Shown piece after piece: positions 1-8,315 of a stretch of 28,866 nucleotides of DNA. The position numbers were made by a program, and so were the translations under genes. The notes below the pieces were generated by a model. The model was not told the DNA's origin. It did not search any database and saw only the letters and a list, made by a program, of their open reading frames with translations. The number at the start of each line of letters is the position of its first letter. The first letter of the stretch is position 1. Origin of the DNA: Verrucomicrobiaceae bacterium (GTDB lineage: Bacteria; Verrucomicrobiota; Verrucomicrobiae; Verrucomicrobiales; Akkermansiaceae); NCBI GenBank assembly GCA_947372405.1, contig CANBTO010000007.1, forward strand, positions 1 to 28,866, in the 5' to 3' direction.

Positions 1-1
1 A

Positions 2-1558
2 CTGGCCGCTGTCGAAACGCAGGGTGAAATGACACCGGCAGCAACCTCGGACCTGAGGATAGGACGCGATGTTCGACCGATGCGTCCGACCCATACCGAA
101 CGACCGAAGAACACAAACCCGTTCAACTATTCGTTCGACGGACTGTTCGACGAAATCAAGATTCATGACCGCGCCTTGTCGGCTGAACAGGTGGATGCGG
201 CATTTCATGAGGTCAAACCGCGCGCCGCCAAGCCCTTGGAGTTTCGCAAGATCCCGACCGGTCCGGCCGGACCCGGAAAATTCAGGGCATACCACACGCG
301 TTTGAAATACGATATCGACTATGACCGGCCGCGGCCCTTCGGACCGCAGCAGGATGTGGTCGTTCGATTCGACGAACACGCCTTCAAGCTGGTTTTCTGG
401 AATGGAATCAACAACTATCCGGTCTGGTATGCGGAAAATGACATCGGCCTGATTTGGGAGGCGGTCGAAACCTCCGGGCCGCTCGGTTGTCATGAAGCGA
501 TGATGGACCGGCAGTGCCGCTATTCGCATGTCCGAATCCTAGAGAGCAACGACGCCCGCGTGCGCATCCATTGGCGCCACGCACCGTGCAACATCGAATA
601 CGGACTCGCCCATGTGGATCCCGTGACCGGGTGGGGTGATTGGTGCGATGAATACCTGACGATCTACCCGGATGGAGTGGCGGCCCGGGAGCTCGTTCAC
701 TGGTGTTCGATGCCCAACGGCAGGCATACATACGAGCAGGACAACTTCATTATTCCGATAGGCATGACCCCAGCCGAAGTGCTGGACAAGGAGGCGATCA
801 CACTCGCCAACCTGGATGGGGACGAATCGAAACTCGACTGGGCCGAGACAGGTGCGCCCAAGGGCAGGAACATCGAAAATGCCTCGATTCTCAAGTACAA
901 TATCAAGGCCACCGCCAAGCCTTTCCTGATTCTTCACCCGGAGATGGCGAAAGTGGCCATCGAGGGCAACGGCAAACCCTGGCCTCATTGTTTTTTCTGG
1001 TGGAACCATTGGCCGGTATCGGCGATCCCATCCGACGGCAAACAGATCTACATGGTGGACGGCCGCCCATCGAGCACCAGTGTGTCGGGCAACACCTATA
1101 CCACCAGACACCCGCTGAACGAACGCACGGAGAACTCCCTCAGGCAGATTTGGTTGTTAGGAATGACGACGGATCGGAGTGCCGGGGAGCTGGCTCCGCT
1201 GGCCCGCTCATGGAGCCGTGCTCCCGAGATCTCCGCCCGGTCCGGTGCTTTGAACGGAGGATCCTATTCGCTCGCCCAGCGTTGTTATGAATTCACCTGC
1301 AAGGAACCGGTCACGCAGCCTGTTGAGATTGAGATTGCCGCGAGCAATGAGTCGCCTGTGGTGAACATTCCGCTCGTGTTGCAGAACTTCGGTGATGCGG
1401 AGGTGGCCTTGGAAGTGGATGGAAAGCCGATGCCGCGTGGCAAGGATTTCCGATACAGCCACGAAGGCTCTCTGGAAGGGACCAACCTTTGCGTCTGGAT
1501 CCGGCTCGAATCCATTAAACCCGTGCGATTGAAGTTGATTCCAACAACCCAAGAATGA
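2..1558 (+). CDS. LamG-containing secreted protein, paralogue A (5' partial)
   Basis: The reading frame is open to the left edge, so the gene starts outside the window and ATG 29 is only an internal Met. What remains is the last strand of a LamG fold (FDGLFDEIKIHDRALS), then a half-domain with the family motifs AYHTR, LVFWNG, RYSHVRILES, RIHWRH and LTIYPDG, then WNHWPVSAIPSDG near base 1004, and a C-terminal beta-rich tail. The same order is seen in the genes at 4551 and 8316, so this is the C-terminal part of a third family member. LamG domains usually bind glycans; the enclosing family is not one I can name, and a role in polysaccharide binding or cleavage is inference. The stop overlaps the next start by 4 nt (ATGA), which implies translational coupling. 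Confidence 0.85.
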   Translation: MAAVETQGEMTPAATSDLRIGRDVRPMRPTHTERPKNTNPFNYSFDGLFDEIKIHDRALSAEQVDAAFHEVKPRAAKPLEFRKIPTGPAGPGKFRAYHTRLKYDIDYDRPRPFGPQQDVVVRFDEHAFKLVFWNGINNYPVWYAENDIGLIWEAVETSGPLGCHEAMMDRQCRYSHVRILESNDARVRIHWRHAPCNIEYGLAHVDPVTGWGDWCDEYLTIYPDGVAARELVHWCSMPNGRHTYEQDNFIIPIGMTPAEVLDKEAITLANLDGDESKLDWAETGAPKGRNIENASILKYNIKATAKPFLILHPEMAKVAIEGNGKPWPHCFFWWNHWPVSAIPSDGKQIYMVDGRPSSTSVSGNTYTTRHPLNERTENSLRQIWLLGMTTDRSAGELAPLARSWSRAPEISARSGALNGGSYSLAQRCYEFTCKEPVTQPVEIEIAASNESPVVNIPLVLQNFGDAEVALEVDGKPMPRGKDFRYSHEGSLEGTNLCVWIRLESIKPVRLKLIPTTQE

Positions 1559-3816
1559 CCAACCTGATGAAACAACTATCTACAAAAGCCATTGGCCGCT
1601 TGATCGTGATGGGTTTAGCCCTTATTTCAAATCTGCTGGCAGAGGAAGTGCCCGTTCAACACCAGTTCGGACCGACCGGCATCTTCGGCAGCGAGGCGGA
1701 ACGCGTGATCACCGTGACCAGGGTTGATGACGGCTCGCCCGCGCATGGCAAGATCGAGCCCGGCATGAAAATCATCGGAGCCGGAGGAGCGGAATTCAAA
1801 TCCCATGTCCGACGCGAACTGGCGGATGCCATCGATGTCGCTGAATCGAACGAAGGTGCCGGAAAGTTGACGCTTTTGCTCAAGGATGGCCGGAAGGTGG
1901 ATCTCACACTAACGGTTCTTGGCAGCTACAGCGACACCTCCCCATACAACTGTCCGAAGACCGAAGCCATCCTCAGGCGCTTGGCACCGTACCTGGAAAA
2001 GAGCAAACCGTGCCGGTTCGGTCTCACCAATCTCGCAAGAATGGCGATCGGCGGCAAGGAAGCTGCGGAAAAGATCGGCCCGGCATGGCGCGGAGGCGGC
2101 GGAAACCGTCTCTACTGCACATGGGATTGGGGCTACCAAGGAATCGGTCTGGCGGAATACTGTCTGTTGACCGGGGACAAGAGTGTCCTGCCGCGACTCG
2201 AGAACATCGCGCTCTCGTTGGCTAGAGGCCAGGACGCCGGCGGACTTTGGGGACACCAGCTTGCAACTGCCGAACGGCTCAACCGACTTCCCGGATACGC
2301 TCAGATGAACCAACCAAGCCTCAGTTGCCTGTTGGCGATGCAACTGGCGAAGAAATGCGGGGTCAATCAACCGGATCTGGATCGTGCGATCGAGAAGACC
2401 ACCGCATTTTACACCACCTTTGTCGGAAGAGGCACGCTTCCCTACGGCGTCCACCCTCCGAACCTCAAAGTCTTCAATAACAACGGCATGAGCGCCACCG
2501 CCGCCTTTGCCATGGAATTCAGTGGCAACAAACCGGGCGTCGAGTTTTTCTCGAAACTCTGCGCAATGTCCCATGGTGGACTTGAAACCGGACACGCCAC
2601 TTATGCATTCAACGCCATGTGGACACCTCTCGGTGTCGCACTCGCAGGGCCTGAGGCCACCACCCGGTTCTTCCGCGAAGCCCGTTGGCTCTACACGATG
2701 TATCGCTCGTGGGACGGTCGCATGACATTCGTTGGCGAAACCGGCGGCTCTCCGGACTGGTCTTCCGCCATGGTTCTGCCATTGACCCTCGGACGGCGCA
2801 ATCTCCTCATTACCGGACGCGATGCCGACCAGTCGTTATGGATGAATGCCGAAGAGGCGGCGAAAACCCTCGCACTCAGCAAAACCGACTATCAGAACAG
2901 CAGCGTGGATGAGCTGATCGAACTCGCCGGCTCTCCGATCCCCCAGTTGTCAGGTCCCGCGGTTGCGAGACTGCGTGAGATCGATGGCGATTTCATCCCC
3001 AAACTCGTTCGCATGATGAACGAAGGCAGCAAGCCCCGGAAAATCGGTGCGATCAGCTACTTCGGCCAAGGCTGTCCCAAGGAAACAGCCATCGCCCGCC
3101 TCGACGACCTCGGATCAATCCTGCGCAATGATAAGGAAGACATTGATGTTAGGGTCGCCGCCGCCGGTGCGCTCGCGTCGCTCGGAGAACCGGCGTGGAA
3201 GTATTATGGCGATATCGTCAGCCTCGTCGCCAAGGACAAACCCGACGATCGCTTTGGTGACACTGATCAGGCACTAGGCCTTCACCTGAACACACTCTGC
3301 AATAACCCATTTGCATCGGGTTTGGTGACCGACAGGGAGGCCTTCTACAAGGCCGCGCTCAAACTGGCCAACCACAAGCGGCAGCATGCGCGTGCCGAGG
3401 GCTTGCGCATGCTCGCGGGAATGCCGTTGGAGGATTTTTACCGGGTGGCGGACACGGTGATGCATGTGATCGAAGACAAGGACCCGACCTATCACTCCTA
3501 CCACAGTCCCGGCGGCCCGGTCACTGCGGCGATCACCATTCTTGCCAATCTCCATATTGAAGAAGGAATCCAATACGCCCTCGAAATCCCCGACAAGCCA
3601 TACGGCAAGCACATGTTCAAGGTCGTGGCATGCTGGACGGCGCTCACACCGTATGGAGGCAACGCCAAGGTCGCACTGGATAAGATTCGGATTCAAGGCG
3701 AAGTCACCGGCAATCATTCGGAAACCTACAAGGCCATGGTCAAGTCCATCGATGAGGACAAAAACCCGCCAAAGATGATCACCTTCAAGGAAGCGGTGGC
3801 GGCGGGAAAAAGGTGA
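1555..3816 (+). CDS. Secreted PDZ plus alpha-helical toroid/HEAT-like protein (resembles DUF6288)
   Basis: 753 codons. The start overlaps the upstream stop by 4 nt; an in-frame ATG at 1567 would give the cleaner Sec signal peptide (MKQLSTKAIGRLIVMGLAL, then a small-residue cleavage region). Residues about 40-125 look like a PDZ domain (GSPAHGKIEPGMKIIGAGG, then LTLLLKDGRKVDLTL). Residues about 130-430 are rich in paired helices with WDWGYQGIGLAEYCLLTGD and NNGMSATAAFAMEF, suggesting an alpha/alpha toroid. The C-terminal 300 residues resemble HEAT-type helical pairs. From memory this matches DUF6288, a family of Planctomycetota and Verrucomicrobiota with no known function; that assignment needs a profile search. 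Coupling to paralogue A suggests a shared role at the cell envelope in glycan processing. Confidence 0.85.
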   Translation: MTNLMKQLSTKAIGRLIVMGLALISNLLAEEVPVQHQFGPTGIFGSEAERVITVTRVDDGSPAHGKIEPGMKIIGAGGAEFKSHVRRELADAIDVAESNEGAGKLTLLLKDGRKVDLTLTVLGSYSDTSPYNCPKTEAILRRLAPYLEKSKPCRFGLTNLARMAIGGKEAAEKIGPAWRGGGGNRLYCTWDWGYQGIGLAEYCLLTGDKSVLPRLENIALSLARGQDAGGLWGHQLATAERLNRLPGYAQMNQPSLSCLLAMQLAKKCGVNQPDLDRAIEKTTAFYTTFVGRGTLPYGVHPPNLKVFNNNGMSATAAFAMEFSGNKPGVEFFSKLCAMSHGGLETGHATYAFNAMWTPLGVALAGPEATTRFFREARWLYTMYRSWDGRMTFVGETGGSPDWSSAMVLPLTLGRRNLLITGRDADQSLWMNAEEAAKTLALSKTDYQNSSVDELIELAGSPIPQLSGPAVARLREIDGDFIPKLVRMMNEGSKPRKIGAISYFGQGCPKETAIARLDDLGSILRNDKEDIDVRVAAAGALASLGEPAWKYYGDIVSLVAKDKPDDRFGDTDQALGLHLNTLCNNPFASGLVTDREAFYKAALKLANHKRQHARAEGLRMLAGMPLEDFYRVADTVMHVIEDKDPTYHSYHSPGGPVTAAITILANLHIEEGIQYALEIPDKPYGKHMFKVVACWTALTPYGGNAKVALDKIRIQGEVTGNHSETYKAMVKSIDEDKNPPKMITFKEAVAAGKR

Positions 3817-3955
3817 AACTTGAATCCGTGTCCGGGCCGCATTGGCAAGCTGTCCGGACGGGAAACCCCTTCGGAGACCGCGTGACCTTCCGAGCCCGAG
3901 CGGGAAAAACCATCCAACACAACAAGGAATAACCCAATGAAACGACAACAGGGAT

Positions 3956-4117
3956 ATGTACAAGTCCGAATCATGTGATGTCACAATCCGAGAGACCCCG
4001 GATCAGGTGCGGATGCTTTCACCATACACCGGGCAATTGGAACGGTTTTTCGGCAAGGACCAATGGCTGGCCGCTGGACAAGGAGTGCTGCTCAAGGTGG
4101 ATTACAGGTGGCTGTAA
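3956..4117 (+). CDS. Possible small ORF, 53 aa, unrecognised
   Basis: ATG at 3956 preceded by a purine-rich stretch (acaacagggat), 53 codons, stop TAA. The translation begins MYKSESCDVTIRETPDQVRM and ends VLLKVDYRWL. Its composition is plausible for protein (mixed charged and aromatic residues), but it matches no family I know. It could be a real small gene, the tail of a decayed larger gene, or chance; the absence of a clear promoter makes chance quite possible. Confidence 0.2.
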   Translation: MYKSESCDVTIRETPDQVRMLSPYTGQLERFFGKDQWLAAGQGVLLKVDYRWL

Positions 4118-4167
4118 CGGCATGCAGACTGGAATTGACACGGCAGACACGAACAAAGGAGAATAAC

Positions 4168-4187
4168 AGGAATGAACAGGAATGAAC
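4168..4187. repeat. 10-bp tandem duplication
   Basis: The unit aggaatgaac occurs twice in direct succession, followed by a third partial unit (aggag). It lies in the long intergenic region ahead of paralogue B. No function is evident; slippage is the simplest origin. Confidence 0.6.
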
Positions 4188-4365
4188 AGGAGTCGAACTA
4201 TTATTAAAAAACCGGTGCTCGGCATATTGTATGTCAAGAGATGCCCGCTTTCCGCCAGCGAATTGGATGACCTTTTCGTATTCCGTCGGCCTTCCGGGGC
4301 CGGTCCGGCTGCTGCCGTCCAAGCATGTGAAAATTCCTCTCGCGTCGCAGTCTCAATCACCTGCC

Positions 4366-4386
4366 GCCATTATGAACCATGATGGC
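4366..4386. promoter_or_regulatory. Inverted repeat, candidate operator
   Basis: GCCATTATG-aac-CATGATGGC: 8 of 9 positions are complementary around a 3-nt centre. It sits about 165 bp before the ATG of paralogue B and about 80 bp before a TATAAA box at 4467. Short odd-centred dyads of this size are typical of repressor operators, but no regulator gene is in the window, so the role is inference. Confidence 0.35.
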
Positions 4387-4550
4387 GTTCGACAACCAAT
4401 CACAGTGGTTAGAGATGAAGAAGTCCGCATTTTTGCAAACATCCCATTACCTTGACGATCCTGATGTATAAAATTGGCACCGTCGGTGAAATAACAGAGT
4501 CCATATTGAAGTAACTCCAACGATTGTAAATCCAAAAACCAACACAACGC

Positions 4551-7307
4551 ATGAATACGCGATCCCTCATCCCCGGCATCCTTCTCTGTGCCCTTGCATT
4601 CGCTCATGCCGGAGAACCGGTTTACCCTCAGCCGCTCACTCCTGAACACAACCCGTGGGCCGACAAGGGAATCGTTTCCAACTTCGGCTTCGGGGCCTAT
4701 TACACCCGCAAGAACTGCGACGAGGAGTGGCACCTATTGAGCCGCACCGATGAGTTCGCGGATGTGATGGTGCGTTTCCCCGGCAGTTCCCGCGAGTTGG
4801 TTTTCTGGCGCGGCAGCAGTTACCTGCCCTACTGGAACACCGGGGATAAGCGGGTTGCCTTCGATGAAATCATTCCGCGCACGGGCGATGGACCGGCGGA
4901 GCGACCGGACAAGGTGAACCGCTACTCGCATGTTAGAATCATTGAGAGCTCGCCCGCCCGGGTCGTCATCCACTGGCGCTACATGCCGCGCATGCCGGAG
5001 AACGTCGGACCGGAAAACCTGCCGGACCAAACCCAGTTGGTGGACGAATACTTTGTCGTATTTCCGGACCAGTCGGTTCTGCGTTCGGTGCTCACGGGGC
5101 AATCTCGCTATGAAGTCTGGCGTGCCAGCGTCCCCGGACAATTGTTCCGGTACAAGCTTGCCGAAACGGGTGTCGAGAAGCTGCCCGAGCAATCCTCGGA
5201 CAAGGAACTGATGTCGCGCGTGATGGGTTTCGCCGACCCAAAAATCAGCGTGGTCAAGCCCGCGCCGATCCGGCAATTGCCAGTCGGCCTGCCCAATGCT
5301 CTCGCCCGTTTTTCGCTCGATGAAGGCAAGGGAGTGACAACCGTAGAGAACGTTTCCGCCACGAGTCTCCCCATCGAGGGCCACGCCGCGCACTGGAGAG
5401 CGGGGGTTTCCGGCACGGCACTTGAAATGGATGGCTACACCTCGCGGGTCGGCATGGACATCGACATCTCTAACAAAGTGGACCGCGGTATGACGCTCGA
5501 CACATGGATCGCCATCGCCGCCTATCCTTGGAACACCTGCCCGGTCGTCCAGCAGGTCAAGATCGGCGCTGACGGACTTGGGGAGGAAAACGGGTTCATG
5601 CTGGCGGTGGAAGCAGACGGCAAGGCATCGATGTGGGTCACCATCGGTGATCGGCGGGTCGAGTTGAAGGGCGATGATGTGTTGCCGAGGTTCCGCTGGA
5701 TTCACATGACCGGAGTGGTCGAAACCAGCGATGACAAGAGCACGCTGCGGCTCTACCTCGACGGCAAACTGTCCAAGGAAACCGAGGGCCCGGGTGGAAA
5801 GATCCTGCTGCCCGGCAAACAAGCGCTGCAACTGGCCCGCGGTGTCAAACGCATGCCGGCCCGGCCGGTGGGGAGGGGACAGTATCCGACCGATTACACC
5901 TTCGAGGGCTTGATTGATGAGGTCGCGGTTTACCCGGCTGTGCTCAACAAGGAAATGATCGACTCGATCGACGCTGCGTTTTCCGTGACCGAGGAAAAGC
6001 GCAACAACCCGGACATGATCCGGCGTGTTTTCCCGGCAGGTGATAAGGACTGGAACAACTTCGCCGCCCGCTACACCCATTTGGAGTTCCACGAATCATG
6101 GGACAAGATGTTTCGTTTCAGCGGTCATCCGGATATTGTCGTGAGCTTCGATAAGATGCCCTGCCGCTACGTCTTCTGGCACGGAGCCGGCTACATCCCG
6201 ATGCTCGTCAGCGAGAACGGCCGCTGGTATAGCAACGAGTTCAACGAGAACGCGTGGAAAGGCTGTTGCGAGCCAATGTCGGACAAAAAGGCGGTCTTCG
6301 GCCGCGTCGATATTCTCGAACAAAGCCCCGCCCGCGTGGTGCTCAGGTGGCGCTATCCGCTGAACGAGGTCGGCTATAGGATCTCCTTCGAGGATCCGGA
6401 GACGGGATGGGGCAACTGGTCGGAATGGTACTTCGTCATCTATCCGGACGGCACCATGGTCAAACGGATGCGGATTTACATGGACAAGTTCCTTCGCCAC
6501 GAGTGGCAGGAGTCGATGGCGATCATGGGCCCCGAGCAGCGGCCGGAAATGGTGATCGACACCACCCCGGCGCTCACTCTCGCAACACCCGCCGGTGAGA
6601 TCCGTGAGTATTCATGGATCGGTGCGCCGCCGAAGAAGGTCGATTACAAGGACACCGTGCTGCACATCGTCAACATGAAGGCGGAGTATGATCCCTACTC
6701 GGTCCAGCGGATCGCCGGTGGCGACATCTATGGCGCCCGCGGCGGGACCGGCTACTCGGCATTCCCCGCCTGGAACCACTGGCCGGTCGGGCAGTTTCTA
6801 TCAGATGGCCGCCACGCGATCTTCCCGGACCGCGCCGCCCACAGCAGCCTGACGCACATCGTATGGGATGATTCGGTGCCGTTCGGCAAACAGGGCCGAT
6901 ATGTCGAGAAGCAGTTGCTTGAGGGCATGTCGAACCGGCCTGCGAAGGAACTGCTCCCACTCGCCATGTCCTGGCTGCAAGCAGCCCCGGCCACGACTCC
7001 GACCGAGGGGCTCTCGGTCGTCTGGCAACCTGCTGATCGGGCTTACGTCCTGACACGCGCCAACTCGGAAGTGAGGAACCTGCGGCTCAAACTCGCCGGC
7101 TCGAAGGAAACCCCGATCTTCAACCCGGCGCTCATCGTCGAGAACTGGGGGCAGGACAGAACCGCGACGATTACCCTGAACGGCAGGAAACCGGAGCCTT
7201 CGATGGACATTCGCCAAGGGGTTGTTAGCCGCGCCAACGGAGTCAAGGCCCTGGTGGTTTGGATTGAACAGTCAAGCACTGCCGCCTTTGAAATCGGAAT
7301 CGAGTGA
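4551..7307 (+). CDS. LamG-containing secreted protein, paralogue B (complete, 918 aa)
   Basis: Starts with a Sec signal peptide (MNTRSLIPGILLCALAFAHA). Residues about 46-200 form a first half-domain (LVFWRGSSYLPYW, RYSHVRIIESSPARVVIHWR, YFVVFPD). Residues about 245-470 are a LamG/concanavalin-like domain (ARFSLDEGKG, GVSGTALEMDGY, LRLYLDGKL, GLIDEVAVYPAVL). Residues about 500-650 repeat the first half-domain (YVFWHGAGYIPM, RVDILEQSPARVVLRWRYP, YFVIYPDGT). A family signature, WNHWPVGQFLSDGRHA, follows near residue 740, then a beta-rich tail. LamG supports carbohydrate binding; whether the flanking repeats are catalytic (lyase or hydrolase) or structural cannot be told. No Shine-Dalgarno sequence is visible. 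The SGNH esterase follows after 39 bp, probably co-transcribed. Confidence 0.92.
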   Translation: MNTRSLIPGILLCALAFAHAGEPVYPQPLTPEHNPWADKGIVSNFGFGAYYTRKNCDEEWHLLSRTDEFADVMVRFPGSSRELVFWRGSSYLPYWNTGDKRVAFDEIIPRTGDGPAERPDKVNRYSHVRIIESSPARVVIHWRYMPRMPENVGPENLPDQTQLVDEYFVVFPDQSVLRSVLTGQSRYEVWRASVPGQLFRYKLAETGVEKLPEQSSDKELMSRVMGFADPKISVVKPAPIRQLPVGLPNALARFSLDEGKGVTTVENVSATSLPIEGHAAHWRAGVSGTALEMDGYTSRVGMDIDISNKVDRGMTLDTWIAIAAYPWNTCPVVQQVKIGADGLGEENGFMLAVEADGKASMWVTIGDRRVELKGDDVLPRFRWIHMTGVVETSDDKSTLRLYLDGKLSKETEGPGGKILLPGKQALQLARGVKRMPARPVGRGQYPTDYTFEGLIDEVAVYPAVLNKEMIDSIDAAFSVTEEKRNNPDMIRRVFPAGDKDWNNFAARYTHLEFHESWDKMFRFSGHPDIVVSFDKMPCRYVFWHGAGYIPMLVSENGRWYSNEFNENAWKGCCEPMSDKKAVFGRVDILEQSPARVVLRWRYPLNEVGYRISFEDPETGWGNWSEWYFVIYPDGTMVKRMRIYMDKFLRHEWQESMAIMGPEQRPEMVIDTTPALTLATPAGEIREYSWIGAPPKKVDYKDTVLHIVNMKAEYDPYSVQRIAGGDIYGARGGTGYSAFPAWNHWPVGQFLSDGRHAIFPDRAAHSSLTHIVWDDSVPFGKQGRYVEKQLLEGMSNRPAKELLPLAMSWLQAAPATTPTEGLSVVWQPADRAYVLTRANSEVRNLRLKLAGSKETPIFNPALIVENWGQDRTATITLNGRKPEPSMDIRQGVVSRANGVKALVVWIEQSSTAAFEIGIE

Positions 7308-7346
7308 ACGCCGCAATTCAACATCATCAAACCAGTAGTAATAACC

Positions 7347-8123
7347 ATGTTAAATCGACGCGACTTTGTCACGGGCTGTGCGGCCGCTGCGGGCGCCGCC
7401 GCCTTCACTTCTACAGCCGGAGCGGAACCGGGCGGAACCCATCCATCCGGATTCCCTGGATGCGGCTACCGCCTGCCGGAATTCAAAAAAGGAAGCCGTC
7501 TGCTTTTCCAAGGTGACTCGATCACCGACATGAATTGGGGACGCAACCAGCAGGACCGCAACCACTATCTGGGCCACAGTTATGTCTATCTCATTGCCGC
7601 ACGTCTCGGTGTCGACCTTGCCCGGCAGCATCTTGATATCCTTACCCGGGGAATCAGCGGCAACACGGTCGCGGACCTGCGGAAACGCTGGCAGAACGAC
7701 GCGATCGAAATGAAGCCCGACTTGCTGAGCATCCTGATCGGCACCAATGACGTGAACCTCGGTATCCAGCCGGATGCATTTGAATCGGACTATCGTTCGA
7801 TTCTCGATGCCAGCCGCAAGGCCGATCCCGACCTGCGCTTGATTCTGCTAGATCCCTTCGTTCTGAGATCCGGCGGGTTGGTGCCTGAAAAGGTATGGAC
7901 GTCCCGCCGTGGCGCCACCGACCGGATGCGTGTTGTCGTTGCCCGGTTGGCAAAGGACTACGATGCCGTGCATGTCAGGATACAGGACGTTTTCGATCAG
8001 GCCGCGGAAGCGGATACCCCTGAGCAGTGGATCTGGGACGGGGTTCATCCCTTGCCCCAAGGTCACGAACTGATCGCCCGCAACTGGCTGCACGAGGTCA
8101 GTGCCCGCTGGCCGCTGGAATGA
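7347..8123 (+). CDS. Tat-exported SGNH/GDSL esterase
   Basis: 258 aa with a twin-arginine leader (NRRDFV followed by an Ala-rich stretch, cleavage near TAGAE). All four SGNH blocks are visible: GDSIT (nucleophile Ser near residue 58), GISGNT (Gly, near 101), GTND (Asn, near 131) and DGVHP (Asp and His, near 230-233). Proteins of this type remove acetyl or other acyl groups from polysaccharides; rhamnogalacturonan acetylesterases are relatives with similar layout. The 39-bp spacing behind paralogue B suggests that it deacylates the same glycan the LamG protein binds; substrate is inference. It uses the Tat route while the neighbouring LamG proteins use Sec-type signals. Confidence 0.92.
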   Translation: MLNRRDFVTGCAAAAGAAAFTSTAGAEPGGTHPSGFPGCGYRLPEFKKGSRLLFQGDSITDMNWGRNQQDRNHYLGHSYVYLIAARLGVDLARQHLDILTRGISGNTVADLRKRWQNDAIEMKPDLLSILIGTNDVNLGIQPDAFESDYRSILDASRKADPDLRLILLDPFVLRSGGLVPEKVWTSRRGATDRMRVVVARLAKDYDAVHVRIQDVFDQAAEADTPEQWIWDGVHPLPQGHELIARNWLHEVSARWPLE

Positions 8124-8149
8124 ATGGCGGCTGGGCGAAAATTGAAGCC

Positions 8150-8180
8150 GGTTACCCTAGGACTCATGAGACTGGTAACC
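8150..8180. promoter_or_regulatory. Inverted repeat between the esterase and paralogue C
   Basis: Perfect 7-bp arms GGTTACC (8150-8156) and GGTAACC (8174-8180) flank a 17-nt centre that itself contains the palindrome CTCATGAG (8163-8170). There is no T-tract, so it is a poor intrinsic terminator. It lies 27 bp after the esterase stop and about 135 bp before the start of paralogue C, so it could be an operator or an mRNA structure separating the two genes. Confidence 0.4.
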
Positions 8181-8315
8181 ACAAAAGATTGCAGATAATG
8201 AGTGACATTCAAAACCCTTACTATGATTTCGAGGCGACAATCATTTTCGTCGTCGATACTGTCACCTCTCAACACAAATCCCGGAAAGTAACCCGGAGAA
8301 CCAAATGACTTCACA

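Larger units (their letters stand above)
3817..4550 (+). other. Long intergenic region (734 bp) with possible regulatory structure
   Basis: No convincing long gene lies here. It holds one 53-codon ORF (3956-4117), a 10-bp tandem duplication (4168-4187), a near-perfect inverted repeat (4366-4386) and a TATAAA box at 4467-4472 without a well-spaced -35. Reading frames on both strands between 4182 and 4360 give 60-110 residue ORFs with no recognisable motif. Its length contrasts with the 4-nt overlap and 39-bp gap elsewhere in the cluster. I infer that it carries the promoter of the gene at 4551, and possibly the remains of a lost gene. Confidence 0.5.

Noticed and set aside
4452..4472. TTGACG and TATAAA as a promoter pair before paralogue B
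   Set aside because: Spacing is 9 bp, far from 16-18; TATAAA alone is not enough.
4734..6092. 452-codon minus-strand ORF
   Set aside because: It lies wholly antisense to paralogue B, which has a signal peptide, LamG motifs and paralogues; the antisense translation has no recognisable motif and is a by-product of GC-rich codon use.
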